Positions 9,494-17,277 of a stretch of DNA of 64,000 bases are shown one piece after another (position 1 is the stretch's first letter; each line of letters opens with the position of its first letter). Under the pieces are notes generated by a model. That model saw only the letters and a program-made list of their open reading frames with translations. It was not told the DNA's origin and searched no databases. Origin of the DNA: Pelagibius sp040217155 (GTDB taxonomy: Bacteria; Pseudomonadota; Alphaproteobacteria; Kiloniellales; Kiloniellaceae). Made by a program: the position numbers and the translations under genes. The DNA lies in contig JAVJNS010000008.1 of NCBI GenBank assembly GCA_040217155.1, positions 186,001-250,000 on the forward strand, written 5' to 3'.

Positions 9494-10645
9494 ATGAGTG
9501 GAATAAACGAAGCCACCGTAATGGATGCGCTGAGGGCCGTCAAAGACCCTGCCAAGGGTGAGGACATCGTCGCCCTGGGTATGATTTCCGGCCTGGTCAT
9601 CAAGGACGGCAACATCGGCTTCGCCATAGAAGTGGACCCGCGCCAGGGCGCCGCCATGGAGCCGCTGCGCAAGGCCGCCGAGAAGGCCGTCCACGACCTC
9701 GACGGCGTGACCTCGGTGACCGCGGTGCTGACCGCCGAGCGCGCGGCGCCCCAAGGCGGCCCAGCCCAGAGCAGCCAGGCGCAGGCCCACAGCCACCCGC
9801 CCGCAGGCCAGGCGTCCGGTGGTCCGGGCGGCAACAAAATTCCAGGAATCCGCTCCATCGTCGCCGTGGCCAGCGGCAAGGGCGGCGTCGGCAAGTCCAC
9901 CGTGACCGCCAACCTGGCGCTCGGACTGGCGCAGCTTGGCCTCAAGGTCGGGGTGCTGGACGCCGACATCTACGGCCCCTCGCAGCCCCGCATGCTGGGC
10001 ATCAGCGGCCGGCCCACCTCGCCCGACGGCAAGACCCTCGACCCGATGCAGAATTACGGCCTCAAATGCATGTCCATGGGGTTCCTGGTCGCCGAGGACA
10101 CGCCGATGATCTGGCGCGGCCCCATGGTGCAGAGCGCCCTGCAGCAGATGCTGCGCGACGTCGATTGGGGCGAGCTCGACATCCTGGTGGTCGACATGCC
10201 GCCGGGCACCGGCGACGCGCAGCTGACCATGGCCCAGCAGGTGCCCCTGAGCGGCGCGGTCATCGTCTCGACGCCGCAGGACATCGCCCTCCTGGACGCC
10301 CGCAAGGGCCTCAACATGTTCCGCAAAGTGGACGTGCCGGTGCTCGGCATCGTCGAGAACATGAGCGTCTTCGTCTGCCCCAACTGCGGGCACGAGTCGC
10401 ACATCTTCAGCCACGGCGGCGCCAAGCGGGAGGCCGACAAGCTGGGCATGGAGTTCCTCGGCGAGATTCCCCTCGACATCGAGATCCGCGAAACCTCGGA
10501 CAGCGGCCGCCCTGTCGTGGTGTCCAATCCGGACGCGCCCAACGCCAAGGCCTTCTGCGCCATCGCGCGGCGGATCTGGGAAAAGGTCTCGGCCCAGGCC
10601 GGCGCCGACGGACCGCGTCAGGCGCCCAAGATCGTCATGCAGTAG
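9494..10645 (+). CDS. mrp: Mrp/ApbC-family iron-sulfur cluster carrier ATPase
   Basis: A 383-residue P-loop protein proposed to carry and deliver Fe-S clusters. Residues 1-85 form a MIP18/DUF59 domain, followed by a Gln/His/Pro/Gly-rich linker. The deviant Walker A is GKGGVGKS at 128-135, then DADIYGPSQPRMLG, VVDMPPGTGDAQLTM, and CPNCGHES near residue 295, with the CxxC that binds the cluster at the dimer interface. I choose ATG 9494 because GGGGAG precedes it by nine bases; a GTG at 9461 is possible. It is divergent from hflK. Confidence 0.95.
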   Translation: MSGINEATVMDALRAVKDPAKGEDIVALGMISGLVIKDGNIGFAIEVDPRQGAAMEPLRKAAEKAVHDLDGVTSVTAVLTAERAAPQGGPAQSSQAQAHSHPPAGQASGGPGGNKIPGIRSIVAVASGKGGVGKSTVTANLALGLAQLGLKVGVLDADIYGPSQPRMLGISGRPTSPDGKTLDPMQNYGLKCMSMGFLVAEDTPMIWRGPMVQSALQQMLRDVDWGELDILVVDMPPGTGDAQLTMAQQVPLSGAVIVSTPQDIALLDARKGLNMFRKVDVPVLGIVENMSVFVCPNCGHESHIFSHGGAKREADKLGMEFLGEIPLDIEIRETSDSGRPVVVSNPDAPNAKAFCAIARRIWEKVSAQAGADGPRQAPKIVMQ

Positions 10646-10663
10646 GCTGACGCGGGCCGGGCC

Positions 10664-11086
10664 TCAGCCGCCGAACATCTTCTTGAGGTTCTCGAAACCG
10701 GCCTCGTAGATGCCGCTGATCGCCGCCACCGCGTCGCCTTCCGGGGCGCCCTGGGCCTCGAATTCACTCGACCACTCGACGGAGCAGCCCGTGCCGCCGT
10801 CGCCGTCGCGCACCCGCAGAGTGGCGGTGTAGTTGTTTACCGGCAGCGGGCCCGAGACGATGGAGTAGGTATAAAGGCGCTCCTTGTCGTCGACCTGCTC
10901 CAGCTTCTCCTCGATGGTGCCGCCGCTCATCAGCGACAACTTGCGCAGCGTGCCGCCGTCTTCCTTCTTCAACTCGCTCTTCTGGACCGCCGGATGCCAG
11001 TCCGGCAGCGCGTTGAAATTTCCGATGACGTCCCAGACGGTCTTTGCCGGAACCGGCAGTTGGGTCGTTGAGCTGACCTTTGCCAT
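10664..11086 (-). CDS. SRPBCC (START-like) family protein
   Basis: A 140-residue protein matching the polyketide-cyclase/SRPBCC fold: VPAKTVWDVIGNFNALPDWHP is the typical first strand-helix motif, and GFENLKKMF the typical C-terminal helix. Members bind hydrophobic ligands in a helix-grip cavity; the ligand here cannot be told. It is convergent with mrp (18 bp between stops), and no operon partner is evident. Confidence 0.85.
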   Translation of the reverse strand: MAKVSSTTQLPVPAKTVWDVIGNFNALPDWHPAVQKSELKKEDGGTLRKLSLMSGGTIEEKLEQVDDKERLYTYSIVSGPLPVNNYTATLRVRDGDGGTGCSVEWSSEFEAQGAPEGDAVAAISGIYEAGFENLKKMFGG

Positions 11087-11339
11087 GACGCCGTGACCTC
11101 CCCTTTTTCCACATTTTCGTTGAAAACCTTCGAACAGCGGGCAGTCTAGAACGTTATCCAGGCCGAATGAACCTCTCAGATCGGCTGGAACCGGATGGAA
11201 CGGGCCCCCGGGGGGCCGCCCCAGGAGAGCCGTCCCAGGAGAGCCGTCCCCGGCCGGGCCGGGCTTTACGCTTCCTTAAGTCCGCGCTGCGAGGCTCGTG
11301 CCCGCCCCCGCCCCCGCTACCGGAACAGCGACCATCGTC
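11087..11339. other. Intergenic region with a tandem 14-bp duplication
   Basis: Spacer between the divergent SRPBCC gene and the methyltransferase. It contains a perfect tandem duplication of CCAGGAGAGCCGTC (11221-11248) next to a GC-rich palindrome, GGCCCCCGGGGGGCC. No gene is supported. Confidence 0.6.
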
Positions 11340-12005
11340 ATGCGGTACGTGAAGCCCCCTCTCGACCTGCTGCGCCGTCTGATCGACCGGCAGACGCGGT
11401 CCAGCGACATCGCCCTTGACGTCTACTGCGCGCGCAACCCCCTGCTGCGCGAGTTCTTCTGGGCCCGTCTGTGGATGCTGACCCTGCTGATCCGCCGCTT
11501 TTCCAAGCGGGAGGGCATATGCCTGGATTTCGGGGGCGGCAGCGGCATCTTCATGCCGAGCCTGGCCAGCGGCTTCCGCTCCGTCGACCTGATCGACCTG
11601 AACACCACCCAGGCCGAACAGATGCGCGACGCCTATGACCTGGACAACGTCCGCATCACGCGTGCCAACATCAAGGACTTCGACTTCGGCAGCGGCGCCT
11701 TCAACGCCATCGTCGCCGCCGACGTCCTGGAGCATTTCGAGGATCTGGCGTTCCCGATCGAACGGATCCGCCACTGGCTCGACGCCAACGGCATCCTCTA
11801 CACCTCGCTGCCGTCAGAGAACCTGGCCTACCGCCTGCTGCGCATCCTGTTCGGCAAGCAGAAGCCGCACGACCACTACCACGCGGCCTGGCAGGTCGAG
11901 GACTTCCTGAGCAAGCACGGCTTCCGCAAGATCGGCGGGATTTATCATCCGCTGTTCCTGCCGCTGTTCCCGCTGTTCAGGATCAGTGCCTGGCAAAAGG
12001 CCTGA
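11340..12005 (+). CDS. Class I SAM-dependent methyltransferase
   Basis: A 221-residue protein with the Rossmann-type SAM-binding motif ICLDFGGGSGIFMPSLA (around residue 60), acidic strand-2 end LIDLN, and post-motif FNAIVAADVLEHFED. This is the Methyltransf_11/12 class; its substrate is unknown. The C-terminus has two hydrophobic, aromatic-rich stretches that could touch membrane. ATG 11340 is the conservative start; a GTG at 11298 preceded by GAGG would add 14 Pro/Ala-rich residues. It is convergent with folA. Confidence 0.85.
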   Translation: MRYVKPPLDLLRRLIDRQTRSSDIALDVYCARNPLLREFFWARLWMLTLLIRRFSKREGICLDFGGGSGIFMPSLASGFRSVDLIDLNTTQAEQMRDAYDLDNVRITRANIKDFDFGSGAFNAIVAADVLEHFEDLAFPIERIRHWLDANGILYTSLPSENLAYRLLRILFGKQKPHDHYHAAWQVEDFLSKHGFRKIGGIYHPLFLPLFPLFRISAWQKA

Positions 12006-12009
12006 CGCC

Positions 12010-12549
12010 TCATTCCGGCTGCCGGACCCGTTCAAGCACCACAATACTGAAATCGGGCTGGCCCGCGCCGCCGGAAACCGGCGGATCGCGCCGGGTCTCG
12101 CGCCACTCGCCCGGATCGAGGTCGGGAAAGCTGGTGTCCCCCGCGGGCGCGGCATGGACCTCGGTCAGGTAGATGCGCCGGGCCAGCGCTAACGTCAGGG
12201 CGTAAATCTGGCCGCCGCCAATGACCATGACCTCGCCGGCACCGCTGGCCGCCGCCAGATCCTGGGCCCGCGCCAGGGCCCCCCCGACGGCGGCGAAGAC
12301 CTCGACGCCCGCGGGCCTGAAGCCGGGATCGCGGGTGACCACCAGGTTGGGGCGGCCGGGCAGCGGCTTGCCGATGGACTGATAGGTCTTGCGGCCCATG
12401 ACCACGGGCTTGCCGAGGGTCTGGGCCTTGAAGAACTTGAGGTCGCCGGAGAGATGCCACGGCAGGCCGCCGGCGCGGCCGATGACGCCGTTGTCGGCGC
12501 GCGCCAGGATCAGGGCCACCGGCGCGCCCGCGGATTGCGCTTCGCCCAT
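12010..12549 (-). CDS. folA: Dihydrofolate reductase
   Basis: A 179-residue enzyme that regenerates tetrahydrofolate using NADPH. Visible motifs are ALILARADNGVIGRAGGLPWHLSGDLKFFK (split over the substrate loop, about 12-40), VMGRKTYQSIGKPLPGR, and VIGGGQIYA, the NADPH-binding glycine loop. It lies three bases after the thyA stop on the same strand. The two are functionally coupled, since ThyA produces the dihydrofolate that FolA reduces. Confidence 0.96.
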   Translation of the reverse strand: MGEAQSAGAPVALILARADNGVIGRAGGLPWHLSGDLKFFKAQTLGKPVVMGRKTYQSIGKPLPGRPNLVVTRDPGFRPAGVEVFAAVGGALARAQDLAAASGAGEVMVIGGGQIYALTLALARRIYLTEVHAAPAGDTSFPDLDPGEWRETRRDPPVSGGAGQPDFSIVVLERVRQPE

Positions 12550-12552
12550 CGC

Positions 12553-13347
12553 TCAGACGGCGACCGGCGCGGCGATGTGGGGGTGCGCCTCATAACCGAG
12601 CAGTTCGAAATCCTCGAAGCGGAAGGCAAAGAGGTCTCGAACGTCCGGATTGATTTTCATGCGCGGCAGGGTCAGCGGCTGGCGCTGCAGCTGCAGGTCG
12701 GCCTGCTGCTGATGGTTCACATAGAGGTGCGCGTCGCCCAGGGTGTGGACGAAGTCGCCCGGCTGCAGGCCGCAGACCTGCGCCACCATCAGGGTAAGCA
12801 GCGCATAGGAAGCGATGTTAAAGGGGACACCGAGGAAGATGTCGGCGCTGCGCTGATAAAGCTGGCAGGAAAGGCGGCCCTCGGCCACGTAGAATTGAAA
12901 CAGGCAGTGGCAGGGCGGCAAGGCCATGCGCTCGATCTCCGCCACGTTCCAGGCACAGACGATGAGACGGCGCGAGTGCGGCGTTTGCTTCAACTGCTTC
13001 AGCAACTGGCCGATCTGGTCGATGTGGCGGCCGTCGGGCGCCGGCCAGGAGCGCCACTGCGCGCCGTAAACCGGACCGAGTTCGCCCTTGTCGTCGGCCC
13101 ACTCGTCCCAGATGCGCACACCGTGCTGCTTCAGATAGGCGATGTTGGTGTCGCCCTGAAGAAACCACAGCAACTCGTGAACGATCGACTTCAGGTGCAG
13201 TTTCTTGGTGGTCAGCACCGGAAAGCCCTGCGCCAGGTCAAAGCGCATCTGGTAGCCGAAAAGGCTCTGGGTGCCGGTGCCGGTGCGGTCGCTCTTGTAG
13301 CTGCCCTCCTCGCGCACCCGGCGCAGGAGGTCGAGGTATTGCTTCAC
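12553..13347 (-). CDS. thyA: Thymidylate synthase
   Basis: A 264-residue enzyme, the same length as E. coli ThyA, that converts dUMP to dTMP using methylenetetrahydrofolate. The catalytic cysteine is Cys146 in ALPPCHCLFQFYV. The dUMP-binding arginines lie in HSRRLIVCAWN, with QRSADIFLGVPFNIASYALL and the C-terminal AVPVAV-like tail (here PHIAAPVAV) also present. It is first gene of a thyA-folA operon; tmRNA lies upstream on the other strand. Confidence 0.98.
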   Translation of the reverse strand: MKQYLDLLRRVREEGSYKSDRTGTGTQSLFGYQMRFDLAQGFPVLTTKKLHLKSIVHELLWFLQGDTNIAYLKQHGVRIWDEWADDKGELGPVYGAQWRSWPAPDGRHIDQIGQLLKQLKQTPHSRRLIVCAWNVAEIERMALPPCHCLFQFYVAEGRLSCQLYQRSADIFLGVPFNIASYALLTLMVAQVCGLQPGDFVHTLGDAHLYVNHQQQADLQLQRQPLTLPRMKINPDVRDLFAFRFEDFELLGYEAHPHIAAPVAV

Positions 13348-13524
13348 GTCGTCCCTTCTCTATTCGATCCTGCGTGGCCGATTTCACAGACTTCGGGCCG
13401 GCGGCCAAATTTTCGTGTCCCGGAGTCGCCAGGGCCGATTATAGCGCAGAAGACCGCGACTCAGCCCGGGCAAAAGTGGTCCTGCGGTGCGGCGGCGCCC
13501 TGAAAGCCACCCCGCGTAGACCTT

Positions 13525-13553
13525 TTATCAACCAAACAAAGCGCTTATATTAT
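13525..13553 (+). promoter_or_regulatory. Candidate ssrA promoter
   Basis: TTATCA (13525-13530) and TATTAT (13548-13553) are spaced by 17 bp and fit a sigma70-type promoter. The predicted start near 13560 agrees with the start of the tmRNA acceptor piece. Confidence 0.5.
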
Positions 13554-13555
13554 CC

Positions 13556-13870
13556 CTACCGGTTCGCCGGTTATGGCGCTAAACGGGCCTGTGGAATAAG
13601 CGTTACGGACCCGGGGGCAGTACCCGGCGCCTCCACCAAACCCCTCCATCCCCGCAGCTTGCAGGATTTCCGGAGGGTTCTCATGGGGGCGAAATAGGAT
13701 CGACGTGCGTGGTAAAGATGGGTTCGGTGCCCGGCATGGTACCGCCGTTATCGGGCCAAAACTATAGTTGCGAACGACAACTACAGTGAGGCACGCCTCG
13801 CCGCTTAATGCGGTCAGGTTAGCCAAATCTAAGTCCTAGGCTCTCACAAGTCTGGGCGGGGTTCGGGGCG
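13556..13870 (+). ncRNA. ssrA: Circularly permuted two-piece tmRNA
   Basis: The acceptor piece comes first and ends in CGCCTCC-A-CCA (13628-13638); its T-arm-like hairpin is CCGGG-GGCAGTA-CCCGG. A spacer of about 46 nt follows, then the coding piece begins at 13685 with GGGGGCG, which pairs with CGCCTCC as the acceptor stem, followed by AAATAGGATCGACGTGC. The resume codon GCG at 13770 opens the tag frame ANDNYSEARLAA, closed by TAA at 13806-13808. This order (3' piece before 5' piece) is the alphaproteobacterial form; the spacer must be excised. tmRNA rescues stalled ribosomes and tags proteins for ClpXP. The outer ends (13556 and 13870) are estimates. Confidence 0.95.
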
Positions 13871-14000
13871 CACCTGGCAACAGAAGCGCCCCACCGGGGG
13901 CGCCCTTCGAAAAGGTGCTCTTCCTTGGGGGCAAAACGAACAAGAGCCGACGGCCCCACGGGCAAGCATGACCTTGTGCCGCGGAAGGACTGGGGAGAAC

Positions 14001-14528
14001 ATGTCGAAAGAAGGTCTGCGATACGATCGCATGGTCGAAGATGCCTTGCGCAGCGTGGTGCGCCGGGCATTGATCCATGTGGCCGAGCACGGCCTCCCGG
14101 GCAATCACCACTTCTACATCACCTTCCGCACCGATCATCCGGACGTCGACATCCCCCCGGCCCTGCAGGAGCGCTATCCCGGCGAGATGACAATTGTCCT
14201 GCAGCACCAGTTTTGGGGACTGGAGATCGACGAGCAGCAGTTCTGCGTGACCCTCAGCTTCTCCGACGTGCCCCATCGGCTGGTGGTGCCGTTTTCCGCC
14301 GTCACCGCCTTCGCCGACCCTTCCGTGCGCTTCGGCCTGCAGTTCGACGTCGACTCCGCAGACATCGCCGGCGGCCCGGCGGAGGATTCGCCGCCCTTCG
14401 AGACACCGGTCGCGGACTCCGACGATATCGAGCAGGGTCAGGTGGAAGGACCGAAGGACGGCGGCGAGGATGGCAAGCCGGAAAGCGGCAAGAAGGTCGT
14501 CACTCTTGACGCGTTTCGCAAGAAGTAG
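14001..14528 (+). CDS. sspB: Alpha-type SspB, ClpXP adaptor
   Basis: A 175-residue protein. The substrate-binding domain (about 1-125) carries YDRMVEDALRSVVRRAL, HFYITFRTDHPDVDIP, and LVVPFSAVTAFADPSVRFGLQF, as in alphaproteobacterial SspB. An acidic, low-complexity linker (about 126-160) leads to a short C-terminal segment, KKVVTLDAFRKK, likely the ClpX-docking tail. SspB tethers ssrA-tagged proteins to ClpXP. ATG 14001 follows GGGGAG at good spacing. It begins about 130 bp after ssrA, so the tag-encoding RNA and its reader are neighbours. Confidence 0.92.
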   Translation: MSKEGLRYDRMVEDALRSVVRRALIHVAEHGLPGNHHFYITFRTDHPDVDIPPALQERYPGEMTIVLQHQFWGLEIDEQQFCVTLSFSDVPHRLVVPFSAVTAFADPSVRFGLQFDVDSADIAGGPAEDSPPFETPVADSDDIEQGQVEGPKDGGEDGKPESGKKVVTLDAFRKK

Positions 14529-14619
14529 CGGTCCGCGCCCAGCAGCTTCAAGAAGTCCGAATATTCAGATATTTTAGAGAACACCGTCACGGACGCTGTG
14601 CGCCTGCGGATTTCCCTCT

Positions 14620-14820
14620 CTAGTGGCGTTTGCCCATGGTCGAGGGGTCCCAGCGCTTGGTCGACTTCTGGCTCGGCGGCTTGCCGATGCTGCCGGCCAC
14701 CGAGGGGCGCCGCATGAGGCCGACGAATTCCTCGAACCGCCGCTTCAGTTCCCGGCGCTCATCCAGGGTCATCTCGGACTCGGGAATCTCGCTGAGATCG
14801 CGGTGGCGGATGTCGTCCAT
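14620..14820 (-). CDS. Small hypothetical protein
   Basis: Sixty-six residues, highly charged, with a helical stretch EMTLDERRELKRRFEEFVGLMRRP and a basic C-terminus KSTKRWDPSTMGKRH. I do not recognise the family. ATG 14820 is chosen because AAGGAG stands seven bases upstream; an upstream in-frame ATG at 14949 with a weaker site would add 43 residues. It is divergent from the alpha/beta hydrolase gene. Confidence 0.55.
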   Translation of the reverse strand: MDDIRHRDLSEIPESEMTLDERRELKRRFEEFVGLMRRPSVAGSIGKPPSQKSTKRWDPSTMGKRH

Positions 14821-14982
14821 GGCCTGCTCCTTCAATTGCGGGGCCGGCGCCGGTGAGGGTGCCTCTGGGATAAACCCCTGCAGGGCACTATCATCCCGCC
14901 CGTTGGTTAAGGGAGGGTTATCGCCAGGCCGGTAAGCCGCCCAGTTCATCAGTTTCTTTTCCCAAGCCGCGTCGACGACAGC

Positions 14983-15630
14983 ATGACGAACGCCGAGAAA
15001 CTGCCGGAATTCCTGATCGACGGCCCCGCGGAGGCCGCCCTCACCTTCGCTTTCGCGCACGGCGCCGGCGCGCCTATGGACACCCTCTTCATGAACTACT
15101 TCGCCGCCGGACTGGCGGCCAAAGGCTGGCGCGTCGTGCGCTTCGAATTCCCCTACATGGCCCGGCGCCGCCGCCAGCCCAAGCGACCGCCGCCGGACCG
15201 CCAGCCGGTGCTGCTGCAGACCTGGCAGGCGGTGATCGCGGAACTCTCAAGCCTCGGTGGGGCCGAACGCCTGGTCATCGGCGGCAAGTCCATGGGCGGG
15301 CGCATGGCCAGCCTGGCTGCCGATGAGGCCGGGGTGCGCGGCCTCGCCTGCCTGGGCTATCCCTTTCATCCGGCGGGCCAGCCGGCGCGTCCGCGCACCG
15401 CGCATCTGGCCACGCTCGCCACGCCCTGCCTGATCTGCCAGGGCACCCGCGACCGCCTTGGCAAGGCCGAGGAAGTCGCCGCCTACGACCTGGCCGCCAC
15501 GATCCGCCTGCGCTGGGCCGAGGACGGCGACCACGACCTGAAGCCCCGCAAGGCCAGCGGCCGCAGCGCCGAGCAGAACTGGCGCGAGGCGCTCGAAGCC
15601 CTCGACGGCTTCTTTCGGTCTCTTGCCTAA
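14983..15630 (+). CDS. Alpha/beta-fold hydrolase, KANL3/Tex30-like
   Basis: A 215-residue protein with LTFAFAHGAGAPMD (oxyanion-type HGxG), the nucleophile elbow IGGKSMGGRMAS (Ser at about 105), an acid region near CQGTRDRLG, and catalytic histidine context WAEDGDHDLKPRK. This matches the small hydrolase family typified by Tex30/KANL3 homologues; the substrate is unknown. Its TAA stop lies in the left arm of the 300-bp inverted-repeat element that follows. Confidence 0.85.
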   Translation: MTNAEKLPEFLIDGPAEAALTFAFAHGAGAPMDTLFMNYFAAGLAAKGWRVVRFEFPYMARRRRQPKRPPPDRQPVLLQTWQAVIAELSSLGGAERLVIGGKSMGGRMASLAADEAGVRGLACLGYPFHPAGQPARPRTAHLATLATPCLICQGTRDRLGKAEEVAAYDLAATIRLRWAEDGDHDLKPRKASGRSAEQNWREALEALDGFFRSLA

Positions 15631-15928
15631 AGCACTTTGCGCCCAATTTGAACCATTCTGCCGGAGCGGATTTGTGTCAGGACCAAGAGGATTTGGCGCA
15701 GGGGCATAGCGGCGCTATGGCCAAGCCAAAGCCCGCCGATACTGGCGCAAAGCCGCCCGGCCCCCAAAGGCCGCCCTGGCGGGTTTCCGAGCGGCGGGCG
15801 CCCGCGGCGTCGGCAGGCTTGCCCGATGCGCCGCATCGCGCCGGGGAACTTCAGGGGGCGCCCGCCTCCTGACGGATCGCCGCACCGCTCGAAAACAGAA
15901 TTGAGTCAAATTGGGCGCAAAGCGCTTT
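15629..15928. repeat. 300-bp element bounded by 23-bp inverted repeats (MITE-like)
   Basis: The left arm (15629-15651) and the right arm (15906-15928) are inverted copies with one mismatch (22 of 23), reading AAAGC(A/G)CTTTGCGCCC and then AATTTGA from the outside in. The interior has no supported gene but has local dyads such as CATAGC-GGC-GCTATG. The arms contain the stop codons of both flanking genes. No clear target duplication is visible. A non-autonomous transposable element or a repeated intergenic element is inference. Confidence 0.6.
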
Positions 15929-16322
15929 GGACCATGGCCGCGGCCAGCGCCTCCGGCGGGATGAAGACCAGTTCGAACTTCAAACCATCGGGATCCGCGA
16001 AGAAGACGGCGTAGTAGCCCGGCAGGTAGTCGTAGACCGCCGGGGCATTGAAAGCGAAATGGTGGAAACCCGGCGCGTAGCGGTCCACAGCTTTGCCGCG
16101 GTGTTCTTCGCGCGCCTGCCAGAGGTTGACGGCATATCCGCCCGGCGCCACCCAGAGCGCCATCTCTGGCTGCCGCTCGACCTCGCTGTACCCCAAAAAC
16201 CCTAGCAAAGGCGCGTAAAAGCACCGGCCCGCCCCGGCGAGGTCGCTAACGGTAATGCCCAGGTGATTCATACTGCCCAAGGGGGCGGCGGGGGTTACGG
16301 CGGGGGTTATGGCGGGGGTCAT
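15906..16322 (-). CDS. VOC-family (glyoxalase/bleomycin-resistance fold) protein
   Basis: A 138-residue protein. From residue 18 it reads MNHLGITVSDLAGAGRCFYAPLLGFLGYS, the classic first beta-alpha-beta-beta-beta module. The second module contains APGFHHFAFNA and ends FFADPDGLKFELVFIP, with metal-ligand-type His and Glu. The first 17 residues are a Thr-Pro-Ala repeat encoded by three near-identical units; the true start may be ATG 16271. The C-terminus runs into the right arm of the inverted repeat. It is divergent from a YafY-type regulator, its likely controller. Confidence 0.8.
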   Translation of the reverse strand: MTPAITPAVTPAAPLGSMNHLGITVSDLAGAGRCFYAPLLGFLGYSEVERQPEMALWVAPGGYAVNLWQAREEHRGKAVDRYAPGFHHFAFNAPAVYDYLPGYYAVFFADPDGLKFELVFIPPEALAAAMVQSALRPI

Positions 16323-16377
16323 GGAAGGGCCTCATCCTTGCTGATTGGCGACGCCGGGAGGATGTAGCAGAACACTC

Positions 16378-16395
16378 CTGACAACATGGTGTCAG
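16378..16395. promoter_or_regulatory. Palindromic operator candidate between VOC gene and YafY-type regulator
   Basis: CTGACAACATGGTGTCAG is an 18-bp dyad with 16 of 18 positions symmetric. It is 56 bp from the VOC start and 38 bp from the regulator start, well placed to control both divergent genes. Confidence 0.5.
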
Positions 16396-16432
16396 TATGG
16401 TTTTGTTAAGATGCCTGTCAGGAGGAGGCAGC

Positions 16433-17164
16433 ATGCGTCGCGCGGACAGATTATTTCAGATTGTTCAAGAGCTTAGGCGCCAAAAACTGGTGACCGCGCG
16501 GCATCTGGCGGCGGTCCTGGAGGTGTCCGAGCGCACCATCTACCGGGATATCCGCGATCTGGCCGCCTCCGGTGTGCCGATCGAGGGCGAGGCCGGCGTC
16601 GGCTATGTGATGCAGCGCGGTTACGATCTGCCGCCGCTGATGTTCACCGAGGAGGAGATCGAGGCCCTGGTGCTGGGCGCCCGGATCATCGAATCCTGGG
16701 CCGACCCGGCGCTGGCCAAGGCGGCCGGGGACGTGGTCGCCAAGGTCGAGGCGGTGCTGCCCGACAATCTGCGTGACCAGGTTTCCCGCACGCCGCTCTC
16801 CGCCCCCGCCGATCACAAGGCGGCCCCCCTGAGCGTCGACGCCGGGGCGATCCGCGCGGCCCTGCGCAGCCGCCACAAGCTGCACTTCGACTATTGCAAT
16901 GCCGAGGGACGGACCAGCGTGCGGGCGGTGCGTCCGCTGGCGCTGGCGTTTTACGGCCCGGTCTGGCTGCTCATTGCCTGGTGCGAGCTGCGCGCCGACT
17001 TCCGCGCCTTCCGCCTCGACCGAATGACCGAAATGAAGGTGCTGGACGAACGCTTCGCCGAGGAGCGCGGCAAGACCCTGCATGACTTCGTGGTCGCCGA
17101 CCGCGCCCGTCGGGCCGACCGCCGGGAAGCCCGCGCCCTGGAGATCGAAGGCGTCGCCGAGTGA
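16433..17164 (+). CDS. YafY-family transcriptional regulator (HTH_11 + WYL)
   Basis: A 243-residue protein. Residues 1-55 form a winged-helix DNA-binding domain (RADRLFQIVQELRR, TARHLAAVLEVSERTIYRDI). The C-terminal part (about 120-215) is a WYL domain, with the variant FYGPVWLLIAWCELRADFRAFRLDRM. WYL domains sense ligands. AGGAGGAGG precedes ATG 16433. It is divergent from the VOC-family gene, a common arrangement for YafY regulators, with a palindrome between them. Confidence 0.9.
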   Translation: MRRADRLFQIVQELRRQKLVTARHLAAVLEVSERTIYRDIRDLAASGVPIEGEAGVGYVMQRGYDLPPLMFTEEEIEALVLGARIIESWADPALAKAAGDVVAKVEAVLPDNLRDQVSRTPLSAPADHKAAPLSVDAGAIRAALRSRHKLHFDYCNAEGRTSVRAVRPLALAFYGPVWLLIAWCELRADFRAFRLDRMTEMKVLDERFAEERGKTLHDFVVADRARRADRREARALEIEGVAE

Positions 17165-17277
17165 GCCCGCGCGTCCGACACCAGGGCACCGGCGGCGGCC
17201 GGCGGTAAACGGCAATCGCCCCGCGCGGAGGCGGGGCGACTGTCAGGCTTCGACTTCGGTCCGGTTCCGCTGCTGCC

